In this document: positions 9,632-18,292 of the stretch, in pieces
Layout of the letters: the number at the start of each line of letters is the position of its first letter
Position numbering within the stretch: the first letter of the stretch is position 1
NCBI GenBank assembly: GCA_963776845.1
Contig: CAVZOJ010000014.1
Location: forward strand, 94,543-158,542
Source of the DNA: Roseitranquillus sp963776845
GTDB taxonomy: Bacteria; Pseudomonadota; Alphaproteobacteria; Rhodobacterales; Rhodobacteraceae
Reading direction: 5' to 3'
DNA length: 64,000 nt
Position numbers and translations under genes: made by a program
The notes under the pieces: model-generated
Databases searched by the model: none
Told to the model about the DNA's origin: nothing
The model's input: the letters and a program-made list of their open reading frames with translations, nothing else

Positions 9632-10903
9632 TTACCGGGAGCCGAGCGAGCCGAGCGAGCCAACGTCGCCCATCACGCTCTTCTTCAAGGTGGCGTGGAT
9701 GCCCCAGTTGCCGTCGACGACCTGGGTGACGCCGAAATCGACGGCGACGGACATCAGCGAGTACGCTTCGTTGTGCGTCAATCCCATCGGCCCCGTCAGG
9801 AACGACAGCATCTTCGATGCGGCGTCGTGCATCGCCTGGTCGAGCGACGAGCTGTCATACATGATTTCCTGCGCCTCCTCCGGACTGCTGCCAAGCTCGG
9901 CGAGATAGTTTGGGTAGGAGAAGCCGTGGACGACAAGCTCGTCCTTGGTTTCGAGGAGCGGATAATCGAGCCCGGCGAGGATCGTGCCTTCGGTATCGGC
10001 CTGCTTGTGCAATATGACCTGGATGACGCCGGTCAGCGACATCTCGATCGCGGTTCCGGACAGCTCGGAGTCGCCCTGCGCGGCGTGCGGGTCGCCTGCG
10101 GCCAGCAGCGCGCCGGGGACCGCGACCGGGTAGTACATCGTCGCGCCCTTGCCGATGCGCCAGTCGTCGATGTTGCCGCCGAAGTAGGACGGCGGGCCGC
10201 TGACCACGACGTCGCTCTCGACCGGCGCGACCGCCAGGATGCCGAAATGCGGCCGGATCGGGACGCGAACGCCGTCAAGCACCTGCTTCGACTCCTCCGG
10301 CCCAGCGTCGACCGGATAGCTGTGATCGGCGCGCGCCCAGTTGCGCACCCCGCTGGCGTCGACCTCGTAGATGGTGATGTCCCCCGGCTCGGGGCTTTCG
10401 CCGTCCGCGACGAGCGGGTTGTAGAGAAAGCCGCCGCCGGTGATGACGTTGGCACCGAAAGTCTTGCCGTACGCGTCTGCATGCACGCTGGGTCGAGGGT
10501 AGAGGTCGAGGATGCGAACTTCCAGGATGTCGCCCGGTTCGGCGCCGCAGACCTCGATCGGGCCCGTCAGGATGTGGCCGCGCGTCCGGGCGGCGTAGAT
10601 GCCCTCGATGGCTGCATCTCCCGCCATCATCCGTTCGTCCTTGTCCGCGTGATGGGTAACCATCTCGACGGTGATGAAATCTCCGCTCTGTGTGCTGAGC
10701 AGCGGCGGGAAGTTCTTGCTGAACTGGCCCTGTCGCACCGTGTCGATGCTTGCGGCGAGGTGATGATGGGCCGCCTCGGGACGAGCGGCGCACTGCGCCA
10801 AGGACGCGCTCGCCGTAGCGGCGGCCGTCAACGCGGCGAGACACCCCGTTGCCGCGAGCCTCCTGGCGCCACCAGCTGTGGTTCGGTTCCTGCCAGTCTG
10901 CAT
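9632..10903 (-). CDS. Acetamidase/formamidase-family protein with signal peptide
   Basis: 423-aa member of the acetamidase/formamidase family, which hydrolyses short amides to ammonia and the acid. Family features include the conserved GPI-VCGAEPGD segment, the GAPPSYFGGN-like GPPSYFGGNID stretch, DPHAAQGDSE and the C-terminal MSVAVDFGVTQVVDGN. Unlike the usual cytosolic enzymes it begins with a clear signal peptide (RRLAATGCLAALTAAATASASLA), so it is probably periplasmic. ATG at 10903 follows AGGAGGG at good spacing. The C-terminus ends in a short SLG repeat. The right end of the IS481 element lies 43 bases downstream. Confidence 0.88.
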   Translation of the reverse strand: MQTGRNRTTAGGARRLAATGCLAALTAAATASASLAQCAARPEAAHHHLAASIDTVRQGQFSKNFPPLLSTQSGDFITVEMVTHHADKDERMMAGDAAIEGIYAARTRGHILTGPIEVCGAEPGDILEVRILDLYPRPSVHADAYGKTFGANVITGGGFLYNPLVADGESPEPGDITIYEVDASGVRNWARADHSYPVDAGPEESKQVLDGVRVPIRPHFGILAVAPVESDVVVSGPPSYFGGNIDDWRIGKGATMYYPVAVPGALLAAGDPHAAQGDSELSGTAIEMSLTGVIQVILHKQADTEGTILAGLDYPLLETKDELVVHGFSYPNYLAELGSSPEEAQEIMYDSSSLDQAMHDAASKMLSFLTGPMGLTHNEAYSLMSVAVDFGVTQVVDGNWGIHATLKKSVMGDVGSLGSLGSR

Positions 10904-11189
10904 GCGACGATCCCTCCTGTGATACGGTCGTGGGCTGCCCGCCGCGTCCGCCGTGGCCGGCAATGCCAGTCGGTGGCGGATGCGTCGGGCGATCAAGTCG
11001 CGGCCGAGCCTGCGAAGCGCCGGAGCATGGGCGATGATACTCCGGCCTCAGGATTGGACGTGTTTGCACAATCTCCGGGCGACTTCGCGAGGGGCGCGAG
11101 CAGGAGCAGCGTCGTGTCCGAGCTCATGGTGTCGGATTTCGTGCGGAGTGTTCGGCGTCGTGCAGCGCGCGGTCTGGGTGACGCTTGCG
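10904..11189. other. Intergenic stretch without a recognisable gene
   Basis: I see only the RBS of the acetamidase gene near 10905-10915 and no convincing coding pattern; it probably holds the lost front of the amidohydrolase that follows. Confidence 0.5.
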
Positions 11190-11658
11190 GCCATCGCCTG
11201 GGCTGGCACATCGAGTTCCTTTTCCATGCGGAGAAGGACGCCGAATTCATCGAGCTGGCGGCCAGTCTGCCGGTCCCGTCCGTGGTCGGGCATCTCGGCT
11301 ACACAAAGTCGCCCGAGCGGGTCGACGACTTGGGCTACCGGCGGTTCCTATCGCGGGTCGAGGAGGGGCGCTGCTGGGTCAAGCTGACGGGTCCAAACCG
11401 GATCTCGGGCAAGGACAGCCCGCCCTACGCCGCCGTGGTGCCCTTTGCCGAGGCGCTGATAGCGGCCCGTCCGGACCGGGTCCTCTGGGGTTCGGACTGG
11501 CCGCACGTGATGCAGGTCAAGCCGATGCCGAACGACGGCGACCTGCTCGACCTCCTTGCCGAGTGGCGGGAGACGAAGCAACGGCCCGACGCATCCTCGT
11601 CGACAACCCCGCGCAGCTCTACGGCTTCGCGACGCATGAGCAGGGAGATGAAGATTGA
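11190..11658 (+). pseudogene. Amidohydrolase (TIM-barrel, amidohydrolase-2 type) remnant
   Basis: Only the C-terminal half is recognisable: GWHIEFLF, VVGHLG, WVKLTGPNRIS, ARPDRVLWGSDWPHV (the metal/catalytic Asp region of the family) and LLDLLAEWR. The frame then breaks near 11565: the natural ending (ARRILVDNPAQLYGF) continues in another frame to a stop at 11658. The N-terminal part is missing. Such enzymes act on lactones or decarboxylate aromatic intermediates; the substrate cannot be deduced. It abuts a DapA-like gene, as in a former catabolic operon. Confidence 0.75.
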
Positions 11659-12175
11659 GCCGAGACCGCTTGAAGGGCTTGATCACCGCGATACCGACCC
11701 CTTTCGACGCCGACCTCGAGCCGGACACGGAGCTGTTCCTCACGGCGGCAGACCGATTTCTGAAGACCGGCTGCGACGCGCTGAACGTTTGCGGCACGAC
11801 TGGCGAGGCGACCTCGATGAGCGTCGGGCAGCGCCTGGCGCTGATGGATGCCGCCATCGGCTCGCTGCCGCGGGAGCGGGTGATGATTGGCACTGGGGCC
11901 GCGGCGTTGGACGACGCCGTGAGCTCGGCTTTGCCGGCGCCCTGCTGCTCCCCTTCTACTACAGGGCGCGCCGGCCCAAGGGATCGTCGAGAGGATCCTC
12001 CACGTGGCGGCGGCGACCGTCGACAGCGGCATCCCCATCTACCTCTACAACTTTCCACAGATGATGGGCTCGCCTACACGCGCGAGATCGTCACCGAGAT
12101 TTATGACTGGATCGGCGATCGGCGATCGACTCTGCGGCCTGAAGGACCCAGAACTTCGCTGCTCGCACTCGGCGC
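11655..12175 (+). pseudogene. Dihydrodipicolinate synthase-family (DapA-like) aldolase remnant
   Basis: Starts well (TTG at 11655 overlapping the previous stop): LKGLITAIPTPFD and NVCGTTGEATSM are the DapA-family N-terminal and phosphate-loop motifs. After about residue 90 the frame shifts (GFAGALLLPFYYR in a second frame), shifts again (DSGIPIYLYNFPQM in a third) and again (IVTEIYDWIGD; GLKD). The gene stops being recognisable after about 12175. Several independent indels indicate real decay, not one sequencing error. Confidence 0.8.
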
Positions 12176-12604
12176 GGCGGTGTCGCTGAACGCGATCGCC
12201 AACGTTGCTGCGGCGCAAGAGGGGAGGGGCCGCGAAGGGCCAATCGAATACGTCGTCGGTTGCGCGCCGGCTGCTCGGGCTCTGGGTCGGGTGGCCGCTC
12301 ACCGGGACGGTGGCGTCTCCGCCCTTCGGGTGACGATCCCTCGCGCAGGAGGACATGAGAGAGCCCGCTGGTGGCGCGTCTTGAGTTGGGGATTGAGCAG
12401 GTCCGGAGCTCGACCGTGCGGACATTCGCTGCAATTGCAGTATTCTTCGCGACCGGACCCGGTCTGCGGCAGCGGGGTGAGAACCGGACGTTCGATGGAA
12501 GTCGCACCAGGACTCGTCCAGCTTGTGACGGTTGAGAACGGCTTTGCGGGTGAACGCTCCCCGCGGTGCAACCAATGAGGTATGCTATAAGTCTGCAGTG
12601 ATCA
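12176..12604. other. Unassigned decayed sequence
   Basis: No gene can be supported. A short signal-peptide-like stretch (SLLALGAAVSLNAIANVAAAQ) is encoded on the + strand at about 12155-12215, which might be the front of a lost binding protein, but nothing after it confirms this. Confidence 0.35.
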
Positions 12605-12610
12605 TATCTA

Positions 12611-14096
12611 GTTCAGCCTGAACAAAGCGGATGTCTCTGATTTCGCACGATAAGGCGCAATTTCTCGTGGCTCCTGATTGCAGGTATTCGTAGAATTCCG
12701 GCGGGAACCCTGCGATTTCGGATGCGCCGATGAAACCGAAGACCCGCCACCCCGAGCAGGATGATCTGCTGCGGCCGCGCCTGGTCGACCTGATCGACAT
12801 GGGCCACGAGCTGGTGAAGCTCGAGGCGCTGATCGACTGGGAGTTCTTCGAGCGGGAGTGGGCAGGGTTCTTCCCGTCCGGCAAAGGGCGACCGGCGACG
12901 TCGCCGCGGCTGGTGGCGGGGCTGCTCTATCTCCAGCACGCGTTCGCCCTGTCGGACGAGGCGGTGGTCGCGCGGTGGGTCGAGAACCCGTACTACCAGC
13001 ATTTCTGCGGTGAGACTTTCTTTCAGCATCGTCCGCCGATCGATCCCTCCTCGCTCACCCGCTGGCGCCAGCGCATCGGCGAAGAAGGTGTGGAGTGGCT
13101 GCTGACCGCGACGATCGAGGCCGGTCGCGCCTCGGGAACGGTCAAGGACCAGAGCATCGAGAGGGTGTCGGTCGACACCACGGTCATGGAGAAGAACATC
13201 GCCCACCCGACCGACGCCCGGCTCTACGAGACGGCGCGGCGGAAGCTGGTGGCGCTCGCCGCCGAGGCCGGGATCGAGCTGCGGCAGAGCTATGCGCGCC
13301 TGGCGCCGCGGCTGGCGGCGAAGGCCGGCAGGTACGCCCACGCCCGTCAGTTCAAGCGGATGCGCAAGGCGCTGCGCACGCTCAAGGGCTACACCGGCCG
13401 GGTCATGCGCGATCTCCGCCGCCGGCTCGAGGACATCCCGGAAGGGCCGCTGCGGGAGCGCATCCTCGACATGCTGGTCCTGACTTCGCGGCTCTTGCAC
13501 CAGCAGCCGAAGGACAAGAACAAGCTCTACAGCCTGCACGAGCCGGAGGTCGACTGCATCTCCAAGGGCAAGGCGCGGGTGCGATACGAGTTCGGCACCA
13601 AGGTCAGCGTCGCCGCCACCACCCGCGAGGGCTTCATCGTCGGCATGCGGGCGCTGCCGGGCAACCCCTACGACGGCCACACCCTCGCCGAGGCTCTCGA
13701 GCAGGTCGAGGTGCTGACCGATCGCCGCCCGTCCCTCGCCGTCGTCGACCGCGGCTATCGCGGGCACGGCGTCGAGACCACGCGCGTGCTGCTCAGCGGC
13801 ACCCGCAGGGGGCTTACGCCGCCGCTCGCCAAGCTCCTGCGCCGCCGCAGCGCCATCGAGCCGGAGATCGGCCACATGAAGACCGACGGGCGGCTGACGC
13901 GCTGCCCGCTGAAGGGAACCACCGGCGACGCGCTCTTCGCCGTCCTCTGCGCCTGCGGCCACAACCTCCGCAAGATCCTCGCCCACCTGAGGGCCTTTTG
14001 GGCCCTCCTGATCGCCGCCATTCTCGGCGCGCTCAGACCCGACTGCACCCCCAAGGACAGTGTTGCCGCCGCCTAATCGGATTGTTCAGGCTGAAC
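12611..14096 (+). mobile_element. IS5-family insertion sequence (1486 bp)
   Basis: Left end GTTCAGCCTGAACAA (12611) and right end TTGTTCAGGCTGAAC (to 14096) are inverted repeats. Flanks carry TATCTA on both sides (12605-12610 and 14097-14102); if the terminal A/T pair is counted in the repeat, the duplication is ATCT. Each terminal repeat is itself almost a perfect palindrome (GTTCAG-C-CTGAAC). One transposase gene is inside. Confidence 0.9.
12730..14076 (+). CDS. IS5-family transposase
   Basis: 448-aa DDE transposase with the N-terminal DUF772-type domain (about residues 15-110, ending HRPPIDPSSLTRWR), then the catalytic core: Asp in VSVDTTVME (about 150), Asp in AVVDRGYRG (about 340) and Glu in SAIEPEIGHMK (about 378). 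It ends 20 bases before the right inverted repeat. No frameshift seen, so it is probably active. Confidence 0.93.
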   Translation: MKPKTRHPEQDDLLRPRLVDLIDMGHELVKLEALIDWEFFEREWAGFFPSGKGRPATSPRLVAGLLYLQHAFALSDEAVVARWVENPYYQHFCGETFFQHRPPIDPSSLTRWRQRIGEEGVEWLLTATIEAGRASGTVKDQSIERVSVDTTVMEKNIAHPTDARLYETARRKLVALAAEAGIELRQSYARLAPRLAAKAGRYAHARQFKRMRKALRTLKGYTGRVMRDLRRRLEDIPEGPLRERILDMLVLTSRLLHQQPKDKNKLYSLHEPEVDCISKGKARVRYEFGTKVSVAATTREGFIVGMRALPGNPYDGHTLAEALEQVEVLTDRRPSLAVVDRGYRGHGVETTRVLLSGTRRGLTPPLAKLLRRRSAIEPEIGHMKTDGRLTRCPLKGTTGDALFAVLCACGHNLRKILAHLRAFWALLIAAILGALRPDCTPKDSVAAA

Positions 14097-14111
14097 TATC
14101 TAGGCAGGTCG

Positions 14112-16145
14112 TTGCCCTCGAATTCACTGAACCTTCGGCGTAGGCGATCCCGTCCGTTTCAGCGGGCGCAGAAAGAAGCGAGCGAAGCGCAGGTCGTCCG
14201 CATCGACGCGCTAACGGCCACGGGCCGCACCAACTGGATCGCAATGCTGGCTTACCTCGGCTTTGCCCTCGTCACCACGCTCGGGGTCGAAGACATCGAC
14301 TTCTTCGTCGACAGCCGCCAGACCGAACTTCCGCTGATCGGCGTCTCCATCCCCACCTTTTCGTTCTTCGTCTTCGCGCCCGTCCTCGGCGCCGCCCTCT
14401 ACGCCTACCTCCACCTCCACATCCGGAAGGTCACGGAGGCCCTGACCGAGCCGCCCCCCGGGCACCCCCCGCTCGAGGAGCGCATCAAGCCATGGCTCCT
14501 CAATGACTTCGTCCTCCGCCAGCGCCGCGACAGCGCCATCCGCCCTCGCCCTCTCGACCGCCTCGCGAGCCTGACGACCCTCCTCCTTGTCTGGTGCTCC
14601 GGCCCGATCGTCCTCGGCCTGATGTGGCAACGCACCTGGCCGGCGCACGTGTTGTGGCTCTCCCTATTGTGTGCCGCCTGCCTAATGACTGCGGCATACG
14701 CGGGCAGCCTCTCCTGGACCAAGATGCGGGCCGACGTCGGGCATCGGACAACACGCTCGACTGTGACCACCCTGTGTGTCCTGATGGCGTGCGCCCCGGT
14801 CGTCTGGCTGACGTCGGTGAACAGCAAGGGTATGGGCACTTTTGGCCTCAGACAGCATCCAAGAACTGGCTACTTCGACACCACACGATTCGAGCAGATT
14901 CAGATCGCGGTGCGGAATGCGGTCGTTTCCCTCGATCGGATCGATGCACCCGACCTGGTTGCGGCTCGCATTGCAGCTCTGCCGCTGGACGAGGCCGATA
15001 TCGATGCAGCGGCGTTCCGGTAACGACGGACCTATTGCGAACGGGCTGAAATGGCTGCCGAGGTCTGCGGCCCAGCTTTTCCGATTAGTGCCGCGTCTAC
15101 TTCGCTGACGCGTGCCCGTGATGGCTGGTGCCGTGAGAACGAACAGGTAAACTGCCGGGAGTATTTTGAGGACTTCGAGAGCGCATTCTCCGACGCTTGG
15201 ACCGAGCATCGAACGACCCTTATCGGCGAGGTCTCGAAACCTGATCTCCGCGGGCGTGACATCCGGAATGCTCGGCTGGAGGACAGTAGCCTCGTCGGCG
15301 TAAACCTTGAGAATATCAAACTCGACGACGCCTTCATGGCCCGGACCAACCTCGAAGGATCGAACCTCTCAGGCGCTTCTCTCAAGAACGCCTTCCTGCT
15401 AAGCTCGAAGCTTCACCGGACAGACTTTGCCGGTGCCAGCTTGGTCGACACCGATCTGTCGTCGACCATCATGTACGACACGAACTTTCACGTAGCGGAC
15501 CTGACAGGTGCAAAATTCTCGTATGCCCGCATCGATCGAGCGTACTTTGGGTCGGCGAAGCTTCCGGATGTGGGACTTTCCCAGTCCAAGATCCGTCGGT
15601 CAGACTTCGCTCTCGCCATGATGCGGGGAGCCCGGCTTCGCGCAACGGAATTTGAGACCGCGGATTTTCAAGCAGCGGAGCTTCTTGAAGCGGACTTCGC
15701 AGGTGCGACAGTCGTGGCGAGTTCGTTTTCGGTCGCCGATCTACGTTCGACGACCTGGACTAGTGCGAGCGTGACGGCCACGTACATGCACGGCGCCGAC
15801 CTTCGGGATGCGCGTGACCTCGACCAACAGGTAGCAGCCACAATTCTTGGAACCCCTAGAACCCTGCTTCCGATTGAGCCGGACCCAGAGACCGGCCAGC
15901 CTCTCTACGTAACGTCCTGCTGGCAGGGAGAACCCGAAGGCTGGGACCTTCTTGTCGCCTGGTACGAGGAGAGGGACTACACCACCGAGGAGGGTTTGAG
16001 AGAAAGTTACCTCTGCGCTCCCGGGGAGGCCCCTCGAAAGACCGGCACCCCTTGGCCGCTTGACGAACCGCCGCCGTGGGAGACGGACCCGGACTGGCAG
16101 CCGGAGGATCGTGGGCCAGTGACCACTGAGACACCGCACAACTGA
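14112..16145 (+). pseudogene. Membrane-anchored pentapeptide-repeat protein, 5' end lost to IS and split by an in-frame TAA
   Basis: One reading frame runs from the IS5 right end to 16145, interrupted only by TAA at 15021-15023. The N-terminal part has two early transmembrane segments (about 14235-14280 and 14340-14415), then two more near 14575-14700, and the conserved TLGVEDIDFFVDSRQTELPL stretch. After the stop the same frame continues with cysteine-containing linkers and about 200 residues of pentapeptide repeats (15230-15800; units like ADLxx, ANLEG, TDFAG), then a proline-rich tail. No ATG is available near the IS; only TTG at 14112. Separate products would be 14112-15023 and 15051-16145. 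Function of this family is not known to me. Confidence 0.8.
15051..16145 (+). CDS. Pentapeptide-repeat protein (downstream part of the split gene)
   Basis: If translated on its own from ATG 15051 this gives 364 aa: two Cys-containing motifs (VCGPAFP, WCRENEQVNCREY), a right-handed pentapeptide-repeat helix of roughly 35-40 coils and a charged, proline-rich C-terminus (TPWPLDEPPPWE). No good ribosome site precedes 15051, and the frame matches the upstream membrane part, so it is better read as the back of one gene. Confidence 0.7.
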   Translation: MAAEVCGPAFPISAASTSLTRARDGWCRENEQVNCREYFEDFESAFSDAWTEHRTTLIGEVSKPDLRGRDIRNARLEDSSLVGVNLENIKLDDAFMARTNLEGSNLSGASLKNAFLLSSKLHRTDFAGASLVDTDLSSTIMYDTNFHVADLTGAKFSYARIDRAYFGSAKLPDVGLSQSKIRRSDFALAMMRGARLRATEFETADFQAAELLEADFAGATVVASSFSVADLRSTTWTSASVTATYMHGADLRDARDLDQQVAATILGTPRTLLPIEPDPETGQPLYVTSCWQGEPEGWDLLVAWYEERDYTTEEGLRESYLCAPGEAPRKTGTPWPLDEPPPWETDPDWQPEDRGPVTTETPHN

Positions 16146-16436
16146 GTCGATAGCATTGCTCGGTGGAGGCCACTTGCCTCATCCGGAGGTTCCCGTTTCC
16201 GGCCATTCCGACCTCGTCTAACAACTGTCGAACTCGGGTTCTGGCCTGCGGTTCGCCGCAAGCCGGCCGAATTGCTGGTCTGGTGGAGTGACGTGTCCAG
16301 AGATAATGCTGCGCTCGCAAAGTTCTTCGCCTACTCGGAAGGCAGCTCCGCGCAGGAACCGGCTAGTCAGGGTTGGGCTACGGCAACAGCGAAACCTGTG
16401 AAGCGAGGGCCGGCGGCGTCCCAGCATCGGCCAGAG

Positions 16437-17195
16437 CTACACCCTGGTTTCGCCGGCCATGAGATTCCCGACGCCGCCGATGAAGTTGCCCTTCGTGAGC
16501 CAGGCGACGGCAAAGGCCAAAACTCCAAGCGTCTCGAACCAGAAGACGAAGTTTCTCGCCCCCAGGCTCTGACCCAAGCTCGTGTTCCTGACGAAGAAGT
16601 AAAGCAGGAGTCCCCCAATGGCGGTCAACAGAAGCACGCCGCAGACGAAGTACGTTAAATTTCCCGCTTCGTCGAAGTAGTGGATTTCACCTTCCTTGTT
16701 CTTCGGAAAGAGGCAGAGGCAGAACAACGCCATGCAGATGAAGAACGCGATCGCGCTGACGAAGTGGACCGGTCCCCACCACTGGCACCAGTGGATCACG
16801 ATGCCTTGAATGATCGTCGGTGGCTCGAACAAGGCGCAATCGGTGTTCGAAGGCAGAGTTGGGAAGAGTGCCACGCCGATGGCGCCGATCCCTGCAATAG
16901 TCGAGACCCACCAGTCGGTGAGCCTGTCACCGTGCTTCGGCTTGTGGCCCACGTAGGTGATCAGGAAGATGCCGATGGCCACAAGGATGCCGACCAGGAC
17001 ATCGCCCATGGCGGTGTGGTAGAAGGCGGAGATCGATGTCTGCATCTGTCCTCCCGGCAGAAGGCGCGCGTCGATGTAGAGCAAGAGGGGCAAGGCGAGG
17101 CCAGCGAGCCCGAGAGCCCGCCGCACCGCGAGGAAGGAGGCGACGAGCTCGTCGTGTCCCGCAGAAGACGAGCGTTGTCTGGATTTTTCGAACAT
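16437..17195 (-). CDS. Polytopic membrane protein of unknown function
   Basis: 252 aa with about seven hydrophobic segments (for example ALGLAGLALPLLLYI, VLVGILVAIGIFLITYV, TIAGIGAIGVALF, FVSAIAFFICMALFCLCLF, YFVCGVLLLTAIGGLLLYFFV). A conserved-looking SISAFYHTAMGDVLVG follows helix 1, and KPKHGDRLTDWWVST lies in a cytoplasmic loop. The pattern resembles bacterial membrane proteins distantly like the DUF998/frag1 group, but I cannot assign a family securely. Start ATG 17195 is the first Met before the helices. No linked gene suggests a role. Confidence 0.75.
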   Translation of the reverse strand: MFEKSRQRSSSAGHDELVASFLAVRRALGLAGLALPLLLYIDARLLPGGQMQTSISAFYHTAMGDVLVGILVAIGIFLITYVGHKPKHGDRLTDWWVSTIAGIGAIGVALFPTLPSNTDCALFEPPTIIQGIVIHWCQWWGPVHFVSAIAFFICMALFCLCLFPKNKEGEIHYFDEAGNLTYFVCGVLLLTAIGGLLLYFFVRNTSLGQSLGARNFVFWFETLGVLAFAVAWLTKGNFIGGVGNLMAGETRV

Positions 17196-17753
17196 CGGTT
17201 TCCCCAGCAATTGGGTCGCGTGCTGAAATTCAGCGGAGGGCCGCCATGGATTAGGGTGACACGGATCGAGTGCTCGCAGAATGATCGCAAGGACTTGGCT
17301 GCGCCGCCAAGCCGGATTTACCCACCCACGACAACCAGCGGCCATGTCGGGCGAGGATGCTATGGACGGTTGTTTCGGCGAGACACGCTTGTGCCAACTC
17401 GGGAGCCGACGCCGAGAACGCGCAGGCGTCTCTAAGTCCCCTTCAAGATCTCGGCCAGCCGTCCGGCACTGTACGCGTGTTCGAGGAGAACCAGGTGCTG
17501 GCGAGCCAAGGGCTGGATGCAGCCTGTTACCCATCTTCGCGAGGAGATCGCTGCAGGCAACGGAAGCGAAGCCGACGGACCTGCCATTTGCTGCGGCGTC
17601 GCAATCTACGCTGCGCCTGCGAGGCCGCCCTGAAGAGAGGTCGGTGTCCAGACCTTACGGGACTTACGCCTCAAGCATCAGGAGCGCTCGACAGCAGCCC
17701 CCGCGACGGATGCGCGGGATGGCGGACGCGCACACCGCGACATCCTCACTCGT
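17196..17753. other. Non-coding or decayed stretch
   Basis: No gene is supported. The minus strand around 17270-17400 encodes a short transposase-like helix-turn-helix piece (LAETTVHSILARHG), suggesting a decayed insertion sequence, but it is too short to classify. Confidence 0.4.
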
Positions 17754-18292
17754 TCAAGTGGGTACCTTCCCGCCCCGCGCGCGTGTCCGTGCTCCGTCGG
17801 ACATGGCGACGCAACCATGATCTCGTTGGCACGCGGTGAATCTGGTACGGTGATCGTCATCGTGTCGATATGGTCGAACGACCAAGCCTCATCCTTGTGG
17901 CCGAGGGGCACATCGACGGCCGTTCCGGCCGACGCCACCTTGATGGTTGACGGCCTCAGCGCCTGTCCGCCCCCGATCGCCTGCCGCACGGGCTTGCCAA
18001 GCCTGGGATGAAGCAGAGCAGCCCCGTGTTCCGCAGCGCCTGCGCTGCCGACGATCGCGGCCTTGCCGTAGGTGAGGGGTGTAGCCCCAAGCGCGGTGAT
18101 GAGCTCCGCCGCCAGCCGTTCACCCAGCATTGCCCCGATGTCGAAGAGCGCCGAGAGATCTTCCTGGCCGGACCCGGCAAATTGGTTCTGCAGCACGGCC
18201 ACCGCCGCAACACGAGTGAGAGCGTCGCAAGGCGTGCCCATCTAGTCGGTTTCGATCCGCTCCCGGATCAGCATCGTCTTGCGGATCTGCAT
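17754..18292 (-). pseudogene. DUF1185 (amino acid synthesis) family protein, nonsense mutation plus frameshift
   Basis: Reading from ATG 18292 (RBS GGAGG just upstream, overlapping the MFS stop as ATGA) gives MQIRKTMLIRERIETD, then TAG at 18242-18244, then in the same frame the family body: TRVAAVAVLQNQFAG, LFDIGAMLGERL, GAALLHPRLGKPVRQAIGGG, PLGHKDEAWSFDH, TMTITVPDSPR. Near 17811 one base is missing or extra: after EIMVA the true ending (AMSDGARTRARGG) continues in another frame to TGA 17754-17756. The family is about 190 aa and often sits in catabolic operons; its reaction is not established. Confidence 0.82.

Noticed and set aside
13095..14090. Long + strand frame through the IS5 transposase that joins the pentapeptide gene
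   Set aside because: The transposase frame (12730-14076) has all catalytic motifs; the other frame is Arg/Pro-rich noise until the IS ends, after which it becomes the genuine pentapeptide gene.
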